Shown: positions 42,583 to 51,128 of the stretch, piece after piece | Layout: each line of letters begins with the position of its first letter | Numbering within the stretch: the stretch's first letter is position 1 | Assembly (NCBI GenBank): GCA_016870115.1 | Contig: VGCH01000003.1 | Location: 1-64,000 of the forward strand | DNA from: Alphaproteobacteria bacterium | Lineage (GTDB): Bacteria > Pseudomonadota > Alphaproteobacteria > Reyranellales > Reyranellaceae | Direction: 5' to 3' | Length of the DNA stretch: 64,000 nucleotides | The notes under the pieces: model-generated | What the model was told of the DNA's origin: nothing | Seen by the model: the letters and a program-made list of their open reading frames with translations, nothing else | Databases searched by the model: none | Position numbers and translations under genes: made by a program

Positions 42583-44818
42583 GGGCGCCGTCCCGACCCG
42601 CGACGAGCTGCTGGACTTCATCCGCAAGGCCACGACTCCGGTCGGCAAGCGCGAGATCGCGCGCGCCTTCGGGTTGAAGGGCGATCAGCGCATCGAACTG
42701 AAGGCTCTGCTGCGCGACCTGCGCGACAACGGCGAGATCGCCGCCGACCGCGCCAAGACCTTCCGCGATCCGGGCGCGCTCGCCGATGTCGCCATCCTCG
42801 AGATCGTGTCGCAGGATCGCGATGGCCACCTGCTCGCCGTTCCCCGGCGCCACGATCCTGAAGTCGACGGCCCCGCCCCCCGCATCGAGATCGCGCCCGG
42901 TGGCGCACGCGGCGGCCCGGCGCCCGGCGTCGGCGACCGCGTCCTCGCCTCATTGCGCCGACGCGGCGCGGACCGCTACGAGGCGCGCATCATTCGCCGG
43001 CTCGGGTCGGGCCCCAAGACAATCCTGGGTCTCGTCGAAGGCACGACTCCCAGCGGTTCGCTCCGCGTCGCGCCCACCGATCGCAAGGTGCGCGGCCCCT
43101 TCGAGGTGCGCGTCGCCGACGCCGCCGGCGCTGAAGAAGGCGACGTGGTGTGGATCGAGGAGACGGGCGCCGCGCTGTCGCGCCGGGCCCGTGTGCTGGA
43201 ACGGCTGGGTCGCATCGACGATCCGAGAACAGTCAGCCTGATCGCCATCGCCGCCAACGGCATCCCGGTCGACTTCCCGCCGGCCGCGCTTGAGGAAGCC
43301 GAGAGCGCCCGCGCGGCTCCACTCGGGGCCCGGCTTGATCTGCGCGTCACGCCGCTCGTCACCATCGACGGCGAGAATGCGCGGGACTTCGACGACGCGG
43401 TCTACGCCGAACCCGATTCCGCAGCCGACAATCCGGGGGGCTTCCGCATCCTCGTCGCGATCGCCGATGTCGCCTGGTACGTGCGGCCGGACTCGCCGCT
43501 CGATCGCGCCGCTTGGCGCCGCGGCAACTCAGTCTATTTCCCCGATCGCGTCGTGCCGATGCTGCCGGAGGCGCTGTCCAATCACTGGTGCTCGCTGGTC
43601 CCGCGCGAGGACCGGCCCGTCATGGTCGCCGACATGCGTATCGGCGCCGATGGCAAGTTGCGCGGCCATTCCTTCCATCGCGCCCTCATCCGCTCGGCGG
43701 CCCGCCTCACCTACACGCGCCTCCAGGCGGCCCGGGACGGTGCGCCGGACGACGAGATCGCGCCGTTGATGAGCACGGTGGTGCACCCGCTCTATGCCGC
43801 CTACGCCGCGCTGCTGGCAGCGCGCGAGCGGCGCGGGGCGCTCGACCTGGAACTTCCGGAGCGCGTCGTCAGGATCGGCGGCGATGGCAGCGTCGCGGAC
43901 ATCGGCGTGCGCGCCCGCCTCGACAGCCACCGGCTGATCGAGGAGTTCATGATCCTGGCGAATGTCGCCGCAGCGGAAACGCTGGAGCGCCATCGGCTGC
44001 CCTGTCTCTATCGCATCCACGATCGGCCCGATCCCGGCAAGATCGAGGGTCTGCGCGAGTTCCTGGAGACGCTCGACCTGTCGCTGGCCGCTGGCCCGCG
44101 CCTGCGACCGGCAGATCTCAACGCACTGCTGGCCAAGGTCGTGGGCACACCGCACCAGCGGCTGGTCAACGAGACCGTGCTGCGCAGCCAGAGCCAGGCG
44201 GTCTATAGCCCCGACAATGTCGGGCATTTCGGACTCGCATTGGCGCACTACGCGCACTTCACCTCGCCGATCCGGCGCTACTCCGATCTGCTGGTGCATC
44301 GCGCGCTCCTGCTCGCGATCGGCGGCGGCGACGGCGCCCTGCCCCGGGACTCCGGTCCGCGCTTCGTCGAACACGGCGAGCACCTCTCGATGTGCGAACG
44401 TCGGGCGATCGCGGCCGAACGGTCGGCGACGGACCGGTATCTCGCCGCGTTCATGTCCGGTCGGGTGGGCGCCGAGTTCGATGGGCGCGTGAATGGCGTG
44501 GCGCGCTTCGGCCTGTTCATCACGCTGGACGAAACCGGCGCCGACGGCCTCCTGCCGATCCGCGATCTCGGACGCGAGTTCTTCCGCCACGACGAGGGAC
44601 GACAGATGCTGGTCGGTCAGTCGACCGGCGAGAGCTTCGGGCTGGGCGATAGGCTCCGGGTAAGGTTGGTCGAAGCCAACGCCGCTACCGGTGGCCTGCT
44701 CTTCTCGCCGGTCCGCGTCCTAGAGCGCGTCGCGCGCAAGGGTGCCATGCCGACGGGCCGGGTGCCGCGACGTCCGGCCGCGCGCGGGGACAAAGGGCCA
44801 CACAGACGACGCCGGTGA
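42575..44818 (+). CDS. rnr: Ribonuclease R
   Basis: RNase R, 747 aa, a processive 3'-5' exoribonuclease that degrades structured RNA and acts in trans-translation. The N-terminal winged-helix region (PTRDELLDFIRKATTPVGKREIARAF) is followed by cold-shock domains. The RNB catalytic domain has TIDGENARDFDDAVYAE with the metal-binding Asp cluster, RGNSVYFPDRVVPMLPEALS, YSPDNVGHFGLALAHYAHFTSPIRRYSDLLVHR and an S1 domain near 620-710, then an Arg-rich tail. The start lies within the topA 3' end. The stop overlaps the DUF983 GTG (GTGA). Confidence 0.96.
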   Translation: MAKGAVPTRDELLDFIRKATTPVGKREIARAFGLKGDQRIELKALLRDLRDNGEIAADRAKTFRDPGALADVAILEIVSQDRDGHLLAVPRRHDPEVDGPAPRIEIAPGGARGGPAPGVGDRVLASLRRRGADRYEARIIRRLGSGPKTILGLVEGTTPSGSLRVAPTDRKVRGPFEVRVADAAGAEEGDVVWIEETGAALSRRARVLERLGRIDDPRTVSLIAIAANGIPVDFPPAALEEAESARAAPLGARLDLRVTPLVTIDGENARDFDDAVYAEPDSAADNPGGFRILVAIADVAWYVRPDSPLDRAAWRRGNSVYFPDRVVPMLPEALSNHWCSLVPREDRPVMVADMRIGADGKLRGHSFHRALIRSAARLTYTRLQAARDGAPDDEIAPLMSTVVHPLYAAYAALLAARERRGALDLELPERVVRIGGDGSVADIGVRARLDSHRLIEEFMILANVAAAETLERHRLPCLYRIHDRPDPGKIEGLREFLETLDLSLAAGPRLRPADLNALLAKVVGTPHQRLVNETVLRSQSQAVYSPDNVGHFGLALAHYAHFTSPIRRYSDLLVHRALLLAIGGGDGALPRDSGPRFVEHGEHLSMCERRAIAAERSATDRYLAAFMSGRVGAEFDGRVNGVARFGLFITLDETGADGLLPIRDLGREFFRHDEGRQMLVGQSTGESFGLGDRLRVRLVEANAATGGLLFSPVRVLERVARKGAMPTGRVPRRPAARGDKGPHRRRR

Positions 44819-45276
44819 GCCGCCCCATCTTCCAGCCCATGGAAACCGACACGCCCCGTCCCGACAGCTTGGCCGCAATGCGCCTGGGCTGGTTCGGTCG
44901 CTGCCCGCGCTGCGGGGAAGGTCGACTGTTCGGACGCTTCCTCAAGATGAACGCGGCCTGCCCACATTGCGGGCAGTCGCTGGAGCCCTACCGCGCCGAC
45001 GACGCGCCGGCCTACTTCACCATCTTCATCGTGGGTCACGTGGTGGTGCCGCTGGTGTTGCTGGTCGAGAAATGGGGCGAGGAACCTTCACTCTGGCTGC
45101 ACGCAGCGCTTTGGCTGCCGTTGTCGGTGGGCCTCGCGCTCTATCTGCTGCCCCGCATCAAGGGAGCCGTGATCGCCCTGCTCTGGGCGCAGCGGGCCGG
45201 CGTGCCGCCCCTGGCATCCGGCCGGGGCTACACCCCGCCCCAGAGGCATTGGCCCGCGGCGCCCCGGCCGTGCTAG
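44815..45276 (+). CDS. DUF983 membrane protein
   Basis: A 153-aa protein of DUF983. The N-terminal part has two CxxC motifs (RCPRCGEGRLF and ACPHCGQSLEPY) that look like a small zinc ribbon, followed by two predicted membrane helices (FTIFIVGHVVVPLVLLV and WLPLSVGLALYLLP). Function is unknown. The GTG start overlaps the rnr stop. It lies in the usual alphaproteobacterial order rnr-DUF983, and the S41 protease start overlaps its end. Confidence 0.9.
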   Translation: MSRPIFQPMETDTPRPDSLAAMRLGWFGRCPRCGEGRLFGRFLKMNAACPHCGQSLEPYRADDAPAYFTIFIVGHVVVPLVLLVEKWGEEPSLWLHAALWLPLSVGLALYLLPRIKGAVIALLWAQRAGVPPLASGRGYTPPQRHWPAAPRPC

Positions 45277-46877
45277 CCCTGCGCGTTGTGTCTCCCGCCC
45301 TTCGCCTGACCGCGTCCTTCGCTAGGATTGCGTCCGCGCTCGCCGCTGCCGCCCTGGTGGCATCGTGCGAACCCGGCGCGACGTCCGCCGTTAGCACCCG
45401 CGCGCCGGACGGCCGTGGTGTGCCGGCGACGGCCGCCGACGTAAGCGTCGAGCGGGTGGTGCTCCAGGCTTATCGCGCGATCGCGGACCGGCATATCTTG
45501 ACCCCGGACTTCCGTCAGCTTTCGGCCGAGACCTATCGCGGCTTCACGTCGGGCGATCCGGCCCTGTCGCTCGACGCGGGGGACAAGGTTTTCGCGGTCT
45601 ATCGCGACGGGCGCCAGGTCCTGAGCAGGACGGCGCCATCGGACGTCACTGACGGGCGGGCGTGGGGCTCCATGCTGGCGGAACTTTTCTCCGGCTCGCT
45701 TGAGGCCTCACCGGCGCTGAAGCTCGCCGACCGCCAGACGTTGATCAAGCAGGCGATGACGGCCACGACTCGCCAGCTGGACCGCAACAGCCGTTACGCG
45801 GACCCCGACGAGGCTCGGGAAAACCGCTTCCAGCGCGACGGCGGCGGCGGCATCGGCATCACCGTCGAGCGCGTGGATGAACGGCACGTGGTGGTGCGCA
45901 ATGTCCAGGACGGCGGTCCCGCTGCCAAAGCGGGGATTCGCGCCGAGGACCGCATCGTCGAGGTCGATGGCGAGCCCATCGGCGACCGGCCGCTCTCCGA
46001 GGTCGTGCGGCGCCTGCGCGGCACGATCGGCGCGCCGATCCAGGTGACCCTTTTCCGCCCTGCTGAGCAACGCAACTTTTCGGTGGCCTTCAAGCGCGCG
46101 CGCATCGTGCCGACCACCGTCGCGTATGAGCGCCGCGGCGATACCGCGTTCATCAGGCTGACCGGCTTCAACACCGCCACCACAGAGAACTTGCGCTCCA
46201 CCATCGAACGGGCCCGCGCCGACATCGGCCGCGACATGGCCGGCCTGATAGTCGACATGCGCGGCAACCGCGGCGGGCTTCTCGACCAGGCCGTCTCGGT
46301 TTCGGAGGTGTTTCTGGGTGACGGGCTGATCTTCGCGACCCAGGGCCGGCATCCCGACAGCCGGCGCAGCTACCGCGGGTCTGGGCGCAAATCGGGCGAC
46401 CTGCCTGTCGTCGTGCTGCTGAACGGACAGTCGGCCTCCGCCGCCGAGATCGTCGCTGCCGCCCTGCAGGATCGCGGCCGGGCTGCCATCGTTGGCAGCA
46501 CCAGCTACGGTAAGGGAACCGTCCAAACCGTCGTGCGGCTGGCCAACGAGGGCGAGTTGGTGCTCACCTGGTCGCGGCTGCACGCCCCGTCCGGATACAC
46601 GTGGAACGAACTGGGCGTCATGCCGAACATCTGCACGTCCAAAGTGGGCGACATCGACCGGCTGGCCGCCGACGCGGCCGAGGCCAACCGCTCGACCCTC
46701 GTGCGCTGGCATGCCGCCCGCAATCCGACGACCGAAGAGGTCGCCCAATTGCGGCAGAACTGCCCGCCCGCGGACGGCCTGTCGGACCGCGATGTGGCGA
46801 TCGCCACCAAGCTTCTCCAGGACCGAGATCTCTATGCCCGGGCGGTTCGCGCCGGAACGGATCTGGCCTACCGGTAG
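45270..46877 (+). CDS. S41 family C-terminal processing protease, lipoprotein
   Basis: A protein of about 535 aa with a signal ending in a lipobox-like LVASC (Cys near residue 36), so it is likely membrane-anchored on the periplasmic side. A PDZ domain is visible (VVRNVQDGGPAAKAGIRAEDRIVEVDGEPI). The S41 catalytic core follows: GFNTATTENLRSTIERA, DMRGNRGGLLDQAVSV, Ser388 in LLNGQSASAAEIVAAAL, and Lys415 in STSYGKGTVQT. CtpA-like proteases trim C termini of envelope or photosynthetic proteins; the target here is unknown. The start is uncertain: GTG 45270 overlaps DUF983, and GTG 45288 is possible. Confidence 0.88.
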   Translation: MLALRVVSPALRLTASFARIASALAAAALVASCEPGATSAVSTRAPDGRGVPATAADVSVERVVLQAYRAIADRHILTPDFRQLSAETYRGFTSGDPALSLDAGDKVFAVYRDGRQVLSRTAPSDVTDGRAWGSMLAELFSGSLEASPALKLADRQTLIKQAMTATTRQLDRNSRYADPDEARENRFQRDGGGGIGITVERVDERHVVVRNVQDGGPAAKAGIRAEDRIVEVDGEPIGDRPLSEVVRRLRGTIGAPIQVTLFRPAEQRNFSVAFKRARIVPTTVAYERRGDTAFIRLTGFNTATTENLRSTIERARADIGRDMAGLIVDMRGNRGGLLDQAVSVSEVFLGDGLIFATQGRHPDSRRSYRGSGRKSGDLPVVVLLNGQSASAAEIVAAALQDRGRAAIVGSTSYGKGTVQTVVRLANEGELVLTWSRLHAPSGYTWNELGVMPNICTSKVGDIDRLAADAAEANRSTLVRWHAARNPTTEEVAQLRQNCPPADGLSDRDVAIATKLLQDRDLYARAVRAGTDLAYR

Positions 46878-46890
46878 GCCCTCCGGCGGC

Positions 46891-46918
46891 TTGACAGGGC
46901 GCCGCCGGGTACTAAGTT
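46891..46918 (+). promoter_or_regulatory. Probable promoter of rpmG
   Basis: TTGACA at 46891-46896 is followed after 16 bp by TAAGTT (46913-46918), in the 84-nt gap between the S41 protease and rpmG. The -35 is a perfect match to the sigma-70 consensus and the -10 is weak, as is usual for alphaproteobacterial housekeeping promoters. Confidence 0.45.
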
Positions 46919-46961
46919 GCCCGCCTCTTCGAATTCCGCCCGCCGGACAAAGGACTGACCC

Positions 46962-47129
46962 ATGGCCAAGCCGACCTCGATCCTGATCAAGATGGTCTCG
47001 AGCGCCGACACCGGATTCTTTTACGTCACCAAGAAGAACCCGCGCACCAAGACCGAGAAGCTCGAGCTCCGGAAGTACGATCCGGTCGCGCGCAAGCACG
47101 TGATGTTCAAGGAATCCAAGATCAAGTAG
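46962..47129 (+). CDS. rpmG: 50S ribosomal protein L33
   Basis: A 55-aa ribosomal protein, [20 protein letters not shown] followed by [20 protein letters not shown] and ending [10 protein letters not shown]. This is the zinc-free L33 form, lacking the four cysteines. AAAGGA lies upstream with good spacing. The gene has its own promoter and terminator and so forms a single-gene unit. Length and sequence match alphaproteobacterial L33. Confidence 0.97.
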   Translation: MAKPTSILIKMVSSADTGFFYVTKKNPRTKTEKLELRKYDPVARKHVMFKESKIK

Positions 47130-47154
47130 CCGTCGACGCCGACGGCACGACCAG

Positions 47155-47177
47155 GCCGCCCTTTCGGGCGGCTTTTT
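47155..47177 (+). terminator. Rho-independent terminator of rpmG
   Basis: A perfect 7-bp GC stem (GCCGCCC at 47155-47161 with GGGCGGC at 47166-47172) and a 4-base TTTC loop are followed at once by TTTTT (47173-47177). It starts 25 nt after the rpmG stop codon. Confidence 0.92.
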
Positions 47178-47204
47178 CGTGGGCTAGGGTGTTCTCGACT
47201 CGGA

Positions 47205-47268
47205 GGGAACCGCGCTCGCGTTCCCATCTGAACGCAAACACGCTATTCGCGATGCCTCGTTCGTCGGC
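47205..47268. repeat. Intergenic palindromic repeat, copy 1
   Basis: An inverted repeat (GGGAAC at 47205-47210 with GTTCCC at 47220-47225) is followed by a 29-nt segment at 47240-47268 that recurs, with one mismatch, at 48891-48919. Copy 2 has the same order of parts, a hairpin ending in TTCC then ATC-GA, then the shared tail. The two copies bracket the aldehyde dehydrogenase gene in the same orientation. Confidence 0.8.
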
Positions 47269-47339
47269 TCTCCGATCCGGCTGATTCCAGCCGGGCCGGA
47301 AAAACGCTAGGGTCCGACCAACCAAACCGGAGGAATTCA

Positions 47340-48839
47340 ATGAGCGCCCAGCTTTCGCGTGACGACTGGAAGGGCCGCGTCGGCGGTCTCAACTATCGCA
47401 ACCAGGCCTTCATCGCCGGCAAGTTCGCGCCGTCGCTCACCGGCAAGACGTTCGATTGCGTGAACCCGGCGACCGGCCAGGTGCTGACCAAGGTCGCGGC
47501 CTGCGAGTCAGCCGATGTCGACGTCGCGGTGCGCGCCGCTCGTGCGGCGTTCGACAAGGGAAGCTGGGTGAACATGGCGCCGGCTCAGCGCAAGCGGGTG
47601 ATGCTGAAGCTTGCCGACCTTATGATGAAGAATCGCGAAGAGCTGGCGCTGCTCGAGACGCTCGATATGGGCAAGCCGATCGCGTTCTCGACCACGGTCG
47701 ACGTGCCGGGCTCTGCCAACGCCGTGCAGTGGTTTGCCGAGGCGATCGACAAGGTCTACGACGAGGTGGCGCCGACCCCGGGCAACGTCGTTGCCATGAT
47801 CACCCGCGAGGCGGCGGGCGTGGTGGCCTGCGTGGTGCCGTGGAACTTCCCGTTGCTGATGGCCTGCTGGAAGATCGCGCCGGCATTGGCGGCAGGCAAT
47901 TCGGTGATCCTGAAGCCGGCCGAGCAGTCGCCGCTCACGGCGCTGCGCCTTGCCGAACTCGCCGCCGAAGCGGGCATCCCCGAGGGGGTGTTCAACGTGC
48001 TGCCGGGCTTCGGCGAGACCGCGGGCCAGGCGCTCGGCCGCCACATGGATGTCGACGTGCTGGCCTTCACCGGCTCGACCGAAGTGGGCAAGTACTTCCT
48101 GCGCTACTCCGGCGAAAGCAACATGAAGCAGGTGTGGCTGGAGTGCGGCGGCAAGTCGCCCAACATCGTGCTGGGCGACGCGCCCAACCTCGACGTCGCC
48201 GCGCGCCGCACCGCGTTCGGCATCTGGTTCAACCAGGGCGAGGTCTGCACCGCCGGCAGCCGTCTGATCGTCGAGGACAAGATCAAGGACCAGTTCCTCG
48301 AGAAGGTGATGGCGATCGGCCAGAAGATGATGCCGGGCGATCCGCTCGATCCCAAGACGCAGATGGGCGCCATGGTCGACGAAACCCAGACCAAGCGCGT
48401 CATGGGCTATATCGCCGCCGGCCAAAAGGAAGGCGCCAAACTCGCCATGGGCGGCAAGCAGGTCCACATCGACAACGCCGGCTCCTTCATCGAGCCCACC
48501 GTGTTCGACCAGGTCGATAACCGGATGAAGATCGCCCAGGAGGAGATCTTCGGACCGGTGCTCTCGGTCATCCCGGTCAAGGACGCCGAACAGGCACTGA
48601 GTGTCGCCAACGACACGATCTACGGCCTCGCCTCGGCGATCTTTACCGCCGACATCAACAAGGCGTTCAAGTTCGCGAAGGGTCTGCGCACCGGATCTGT
48701 GTGGGTGAACACCTACGACGGCGGCGACATCACCACGCCGTTCGGCGGCTACAAGCAAAGCGGCAACGGGCGGGACAAGTCGCTGCACGCGTTCGACAAG
48801 TTCACCCAGATCAAGACGACCTGGATCCAGCTCGGCTAG
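47340..48839 (+). CDS. NAD(P)-dependent aldehyde dehydrogenase (PuuC-like)
   Basis: A 499-aa aldehyde dehydrogenase. The active-site Cys is Cys303 in FNQGEVCTAGSRLIV and the general base is Glu268 in WLECGGKSPNIVL; the nucleotide loop is FTGSTEVGKYFL. WFAEAIDKVYDEVAPTPGNV and the C-terminal PFGGYKQSGNGRDKSLHAFDKFTQIKTTW resemble gamma-glutamyl-gamma-aminobutyraldehyde dehydrogenases, so polyamine or amino-aldehyde oxidation is the best guess. A strong GGAGGAATT ribosome-binding site precedes the ATG. The gene is flanked on both sides by copies of the same intergenic repeat, which may mark it as a movable or inserted unit. Confidence 0.93.
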   Translation: MSAQLSRDDWKGRVGGLNYRNQAFIAGKFAPSLTGKTFDCVNPATGQVLTKVAACESADVDVAVRAARAAFDKGSWVNMAPAQRKRVMLKLADLMMKNREELALLETLDMGKPIAFSTTVDVPGSANAVQWFAEAIDKVYDEVAPTPGNVVAMITREAAGVVACVVPWNFPLLMACWKIAPALAAGNSVILKPAEQSPLTALRLAELAAEAGIPEGVFNVLPGFGETAGQALGRHMDVDVLAFTGSTEVGKYFLRYSGESNMKQVWLECGGKSPNIVLGDAPNLDVAARRTAFGIWFNQGEVCTAGSRLIVEDKIKDQFLEKVMAIGQKMMPGDPLDPKTQMGAMVDETQTKRVMGYIAAGQKEGAKLAMGGKQVHIDNAGSFIEPTVFDQVDNRMKIAQEEIFGPVLSVIPVKDAEQALSVANDTIYGLASAIFTADINKAFKFAKGLRTGSVWVNTYDGGDITTPFGGYKQSGNGRDKSLHAFDKFTQIKTTWIQLG

Positions 48840-48853
48840 AGAGTCTTCGGCGC

Positions 48854-48919
48854 GGATGGAATCGCCCAAGCGGTTCCATCCGACTGGAATACGCTATTCG
48901 CGATGCCGCGTTCGTCGGC
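48854..48919. repeat. Intergenic palindromic repeat, copy 2 (overlaps MFS 3' end)
   Basis: A strong hairpin, GGATGGAA at 48854-48861 and TTCCATCC at 48874-48881 with inner CGC/GCG pairing, sits 14 nt after the aldehyde dehydrogenase stop. A second small inverted repeat (TTCCA/TGGAA) follows, then the 29-nt tail shared with copy 1 (28 of 29 identical). The tail supplies the stop codon and the last codons of the MFS gene on the other strand. Confidence 0.82.
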
Positions 48920-50132
48920 GCGCGGCGATAGCCGCGTAGCCGAAGCCGCTGGCAGCGATCACCATGATCCCCGCTAGCGTCCACAGCACCGGCGCGTAGG
49001 CACTGTAGACGCTCCAGCCCAGCGCCGCCGCGATCGGGCCGGCGGCGCGCATGATGTTGGTGGGCATGGTGAGAGCCCCCGACACCACGCCATAGCCGCG
49101 CGGGCCGATGAACTCCGGGACCGACATCCCACGCAAGATGGTGACCAGACCGTTCGCCACGCCGTAAATGACCGCGAACACGATCAGCCACGGCCACGAG
49201 GAGATGCCGCTCGCCAGCAGCGCCATCGACACCGGAAAGGCGAGATAGATCAGCGCCCCCAGCGATACCGTGCCGATATGGCGCTGGCCGGCCATGAGCA
49301 CCATACGGCCGAGCACCTGCATCGGTCCGATGAGCGCGATCACCGCCATGATGAGGACGGTATCGACTTTTCGTTCCTGGAGGACCGGTATGAGGTGGAA
49401 GCTCATCGCCGAGAAGGCGAGCCCGTAGCCAGCGAAGGCGATCACGAGGCCCCAAAAGGCGGGATATCCCATGGCCTCCCGCAGGGGCCCGCGCTCGGAG
49501 GCGGACACGGCCGTGGCCGGGACATCGGCGATGGGAACGGCGGCGATGGCGGGCCCGGGCACTAACGGCAGATGGATCAACAGCCCGACGGCAAGCGTCA
49601 GCAGCGCCAGCACATCGAGCGTAGCCCGCCAGCCGATGCGGTCGACCAGGATCTGTGCCAGCGGAATGCCGAAGGTCGAGGCGAGGCCGCCGATGAAGGT
49701 CATGAGCAGGATCGCGCGCTTGTAGTCCGGCCCGAAGACGCGCGTGATGACGGCAAAAGCCGGCTCATAGAGGATCGCCGCCTGCGATACGCCGATACCG
49801 ATCCAGATCAGGTAGAAGAGCGGCAGAGAATCGACCCGGCCCCACAGCGCCAGCATCACCGCCGCCAACACCGAACCTCCGGTCATCAGCAACCGACCGT
49901 GTCCGCGATCGATCCAGGCACCGACCGGGATCGCGCAGAGGCCCGCAACCAGCAGACCGGCCGACAGCGCGCCGTAGAGTGCGTTGCGCGACCAGCCGAG
50001 CTCGGCTTCCATCGGAAGCACGAACAGCGGGAAGGTGTAGTAGACGAGCCCCCAAGAGACGAGCTGGCCGATGGACAGCGTCCACAGGATGGCCGACCGG
50101 CCGCCCCGCCATCCCGTTCCGCCCGCTGCCAC
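48894..50132 (-). CDS. Major facilitator superfamily transporter
   Basis: A 412-aa protein with about twelve membrane segments. The N terminus WTLSIGQLVSWGLVYYTFPLF and VGAWIDRGHGRLLMTGGSVL (the loop 2-3 basic motif) resemble the MCT/OFA-like MFS proteins found widely in proteobacteria. Later helices include GLVIAFAGYGLAFSAMSFHLIPVL and GGALTMPTNIMRAAGPIAA-type sequence. The substrate is unknown, probably an organic anion. The start is GTG at 50132, with GAGG just upstream. Its final codons (RRTRHRE) and stop are formed by repeat copy 2. Confidence 0.92.
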   Translation of the reverse strand: MAAGGTGWRGGRSAILWTLSIGQLVSWGLVYYTFPLFVLPMEAELGWSRNALYGALSAGLLVAGLCAIPVGAWIDRGHGRLLMTGGSVLAAVMLALWGRVDSLPLFYLIWIGIGVSQAAILYEPAFAVITRVFGPDYKRAILLMTFIGGLASTFGIPLAQILVDRIGWRATLDVLALLTLAVGLLIHLPLVPGPAIAAVPIADVPATAVSASERGPLREAMGYPAFWGLVIAFAGYGLAFSAMSFHLIPVLQERKVDTVLIMAVIALIGPMQVLGRMVLMAGQRHIGTVSLGALIYLAFPVSMALLASGISSWPWLIVFAVIYGVANGLVTILRGMSVPEFIGPRGYGVVSGALTMPTNIMRAAGPIAAALGWSVYSAYAPVLWTLAGIMVIAASGFGYAAIAARRRTRHRE

Positions 50133-50204
50133 GCCTCGCGCTCCCCCGTTGCGGTTGATAGCCTAGCGTCACGCGTGCGACGACGATAGGGCGGAGGAAC
50201 CGGA

Positions 50205-51116
50205 GTGCGGATCGGCATCGATCTGGGCGGCACGAAGACCGAAGGCATCGTCCTCGACGATGCCGGGAGCGAGCGGGCGCGCGAGCGGGTCGCGACGCCG
50301 CGCGCCGGCGGCTACGCCGCAACCGTCACCGCCATCAGAGACTTGGTCGCGAGGCTTGAGCGCCAGGTCGGCGCGCGCTGCAGCGTGGGCGTCGCCACGC
50401 CAGGCGCCATCTCGCCTGCCACCGGGCGCATCAAGAACGCCAACTCGACGCAGTTGAACAACCAGCCGCTCGATCGCGATCTGGAAGCCGCTCTCGGCCG
50501 ACCGGTGCGGCTGGCGAACGACGCCAACTGCTTCGCCGTCTCGGAGGCCGCCGACGGCGCGGCCCAAGGCGCGCGGGTGGTTTTCGGCGTCATCCTCGGC
50601 ACCGGCGTGGGTGGCGGCGTCGTGGTCGATGGCAGGCCACTGAGCGGCGCACAGGCCATCGCTGGCGAATGGGGGCACAATCCGCTCCCCGCCCCGCGCG
50701 ACGACGAGCGGCCTGGCCCGCAATGCTACTGTGGCCGGCGCGGCTGCATCGAAACCTGGCTCTCGGGCCCCGCGCTCGAATCTGCTTTTGCGCAGCGCAC
50801 TGGGCGGCGCCTGCGCGCGACTGACATCGCCGCCGCGGCCGAGCGCGGCGACGCCGGGGCGGCGGCCGAAATCGAGCGCTACTGCGAGCGCCTCGCGCGC
50901 GCGCTGGCCTCGGTCGTGAATCTGCTCGATCCCGACGTCATCGTGCTGGGCGGCGGCCTCTCGGCCATCGGACGGCTCTACACCCGTGTTCCCGAGCTCT
51001 GGCGCGACCACATCTTCTCGGAGCGCGACAGTATCGCGACCCGCCTGGTGCCGCCGCGGCACGGCGATTCGAGCGGTGTGCGAGGTGCCGCCTGGCTGTG
51101 GCCACCGAGCGGCTGA
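50205..51116 (+). CDS. ROK-family sugar kinase (fructokinase/NagK-like)
   Basis: A 303-aa cytosolic kinase. The ATP/sugar motif is RIGIDLGGTKTEGIVLDD, the substrate loop is RLANDANCFAVSEA, and the ROK signature ILGTGVGGGVVVDGRPL ends with GEWGHNPL. The Cys-rich zinc motif CYCGRRGCIETWLSGPAL follows. These features are shared by fructokinase Mak and N-acetylglucosamine kinase NagK, and I cannot tell which sugar is used. The GTG start is preceded by GGAGGAACCGGA. It is divergent from the MFS transporter, with 72 nt between them, and a transporter/kinase pairing is possible but unproven. Confidence 0.92.
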   Translation: MRIGIDLGGTKTEGIVLDDAGSERARERVATPRAGGYAATVTAIRDLVARLERQVGARCSVGVATPGAISPATGRIKNANSTQLNNQPLDRDLEAALGRPVRLANDANCFAVSEAADGAAQGARVVFGVILGTGVGGGVVVDGRPLSGAQAIAGEWGHNPLPAPRDDERPGPQCYCGRRGCIETWLSGPALESAFAQRTGRRLRATDIAAAAERGDAGAAAEIERYCERLARALASVVNLLDPDVIVLGGGLSAIGRLYTRVPELWRDHIFSERDSIATRLVPPRHGDSSGVRGAAWLWPPSG

Positions 51117-51128
51117 CCACCGCCCGCT

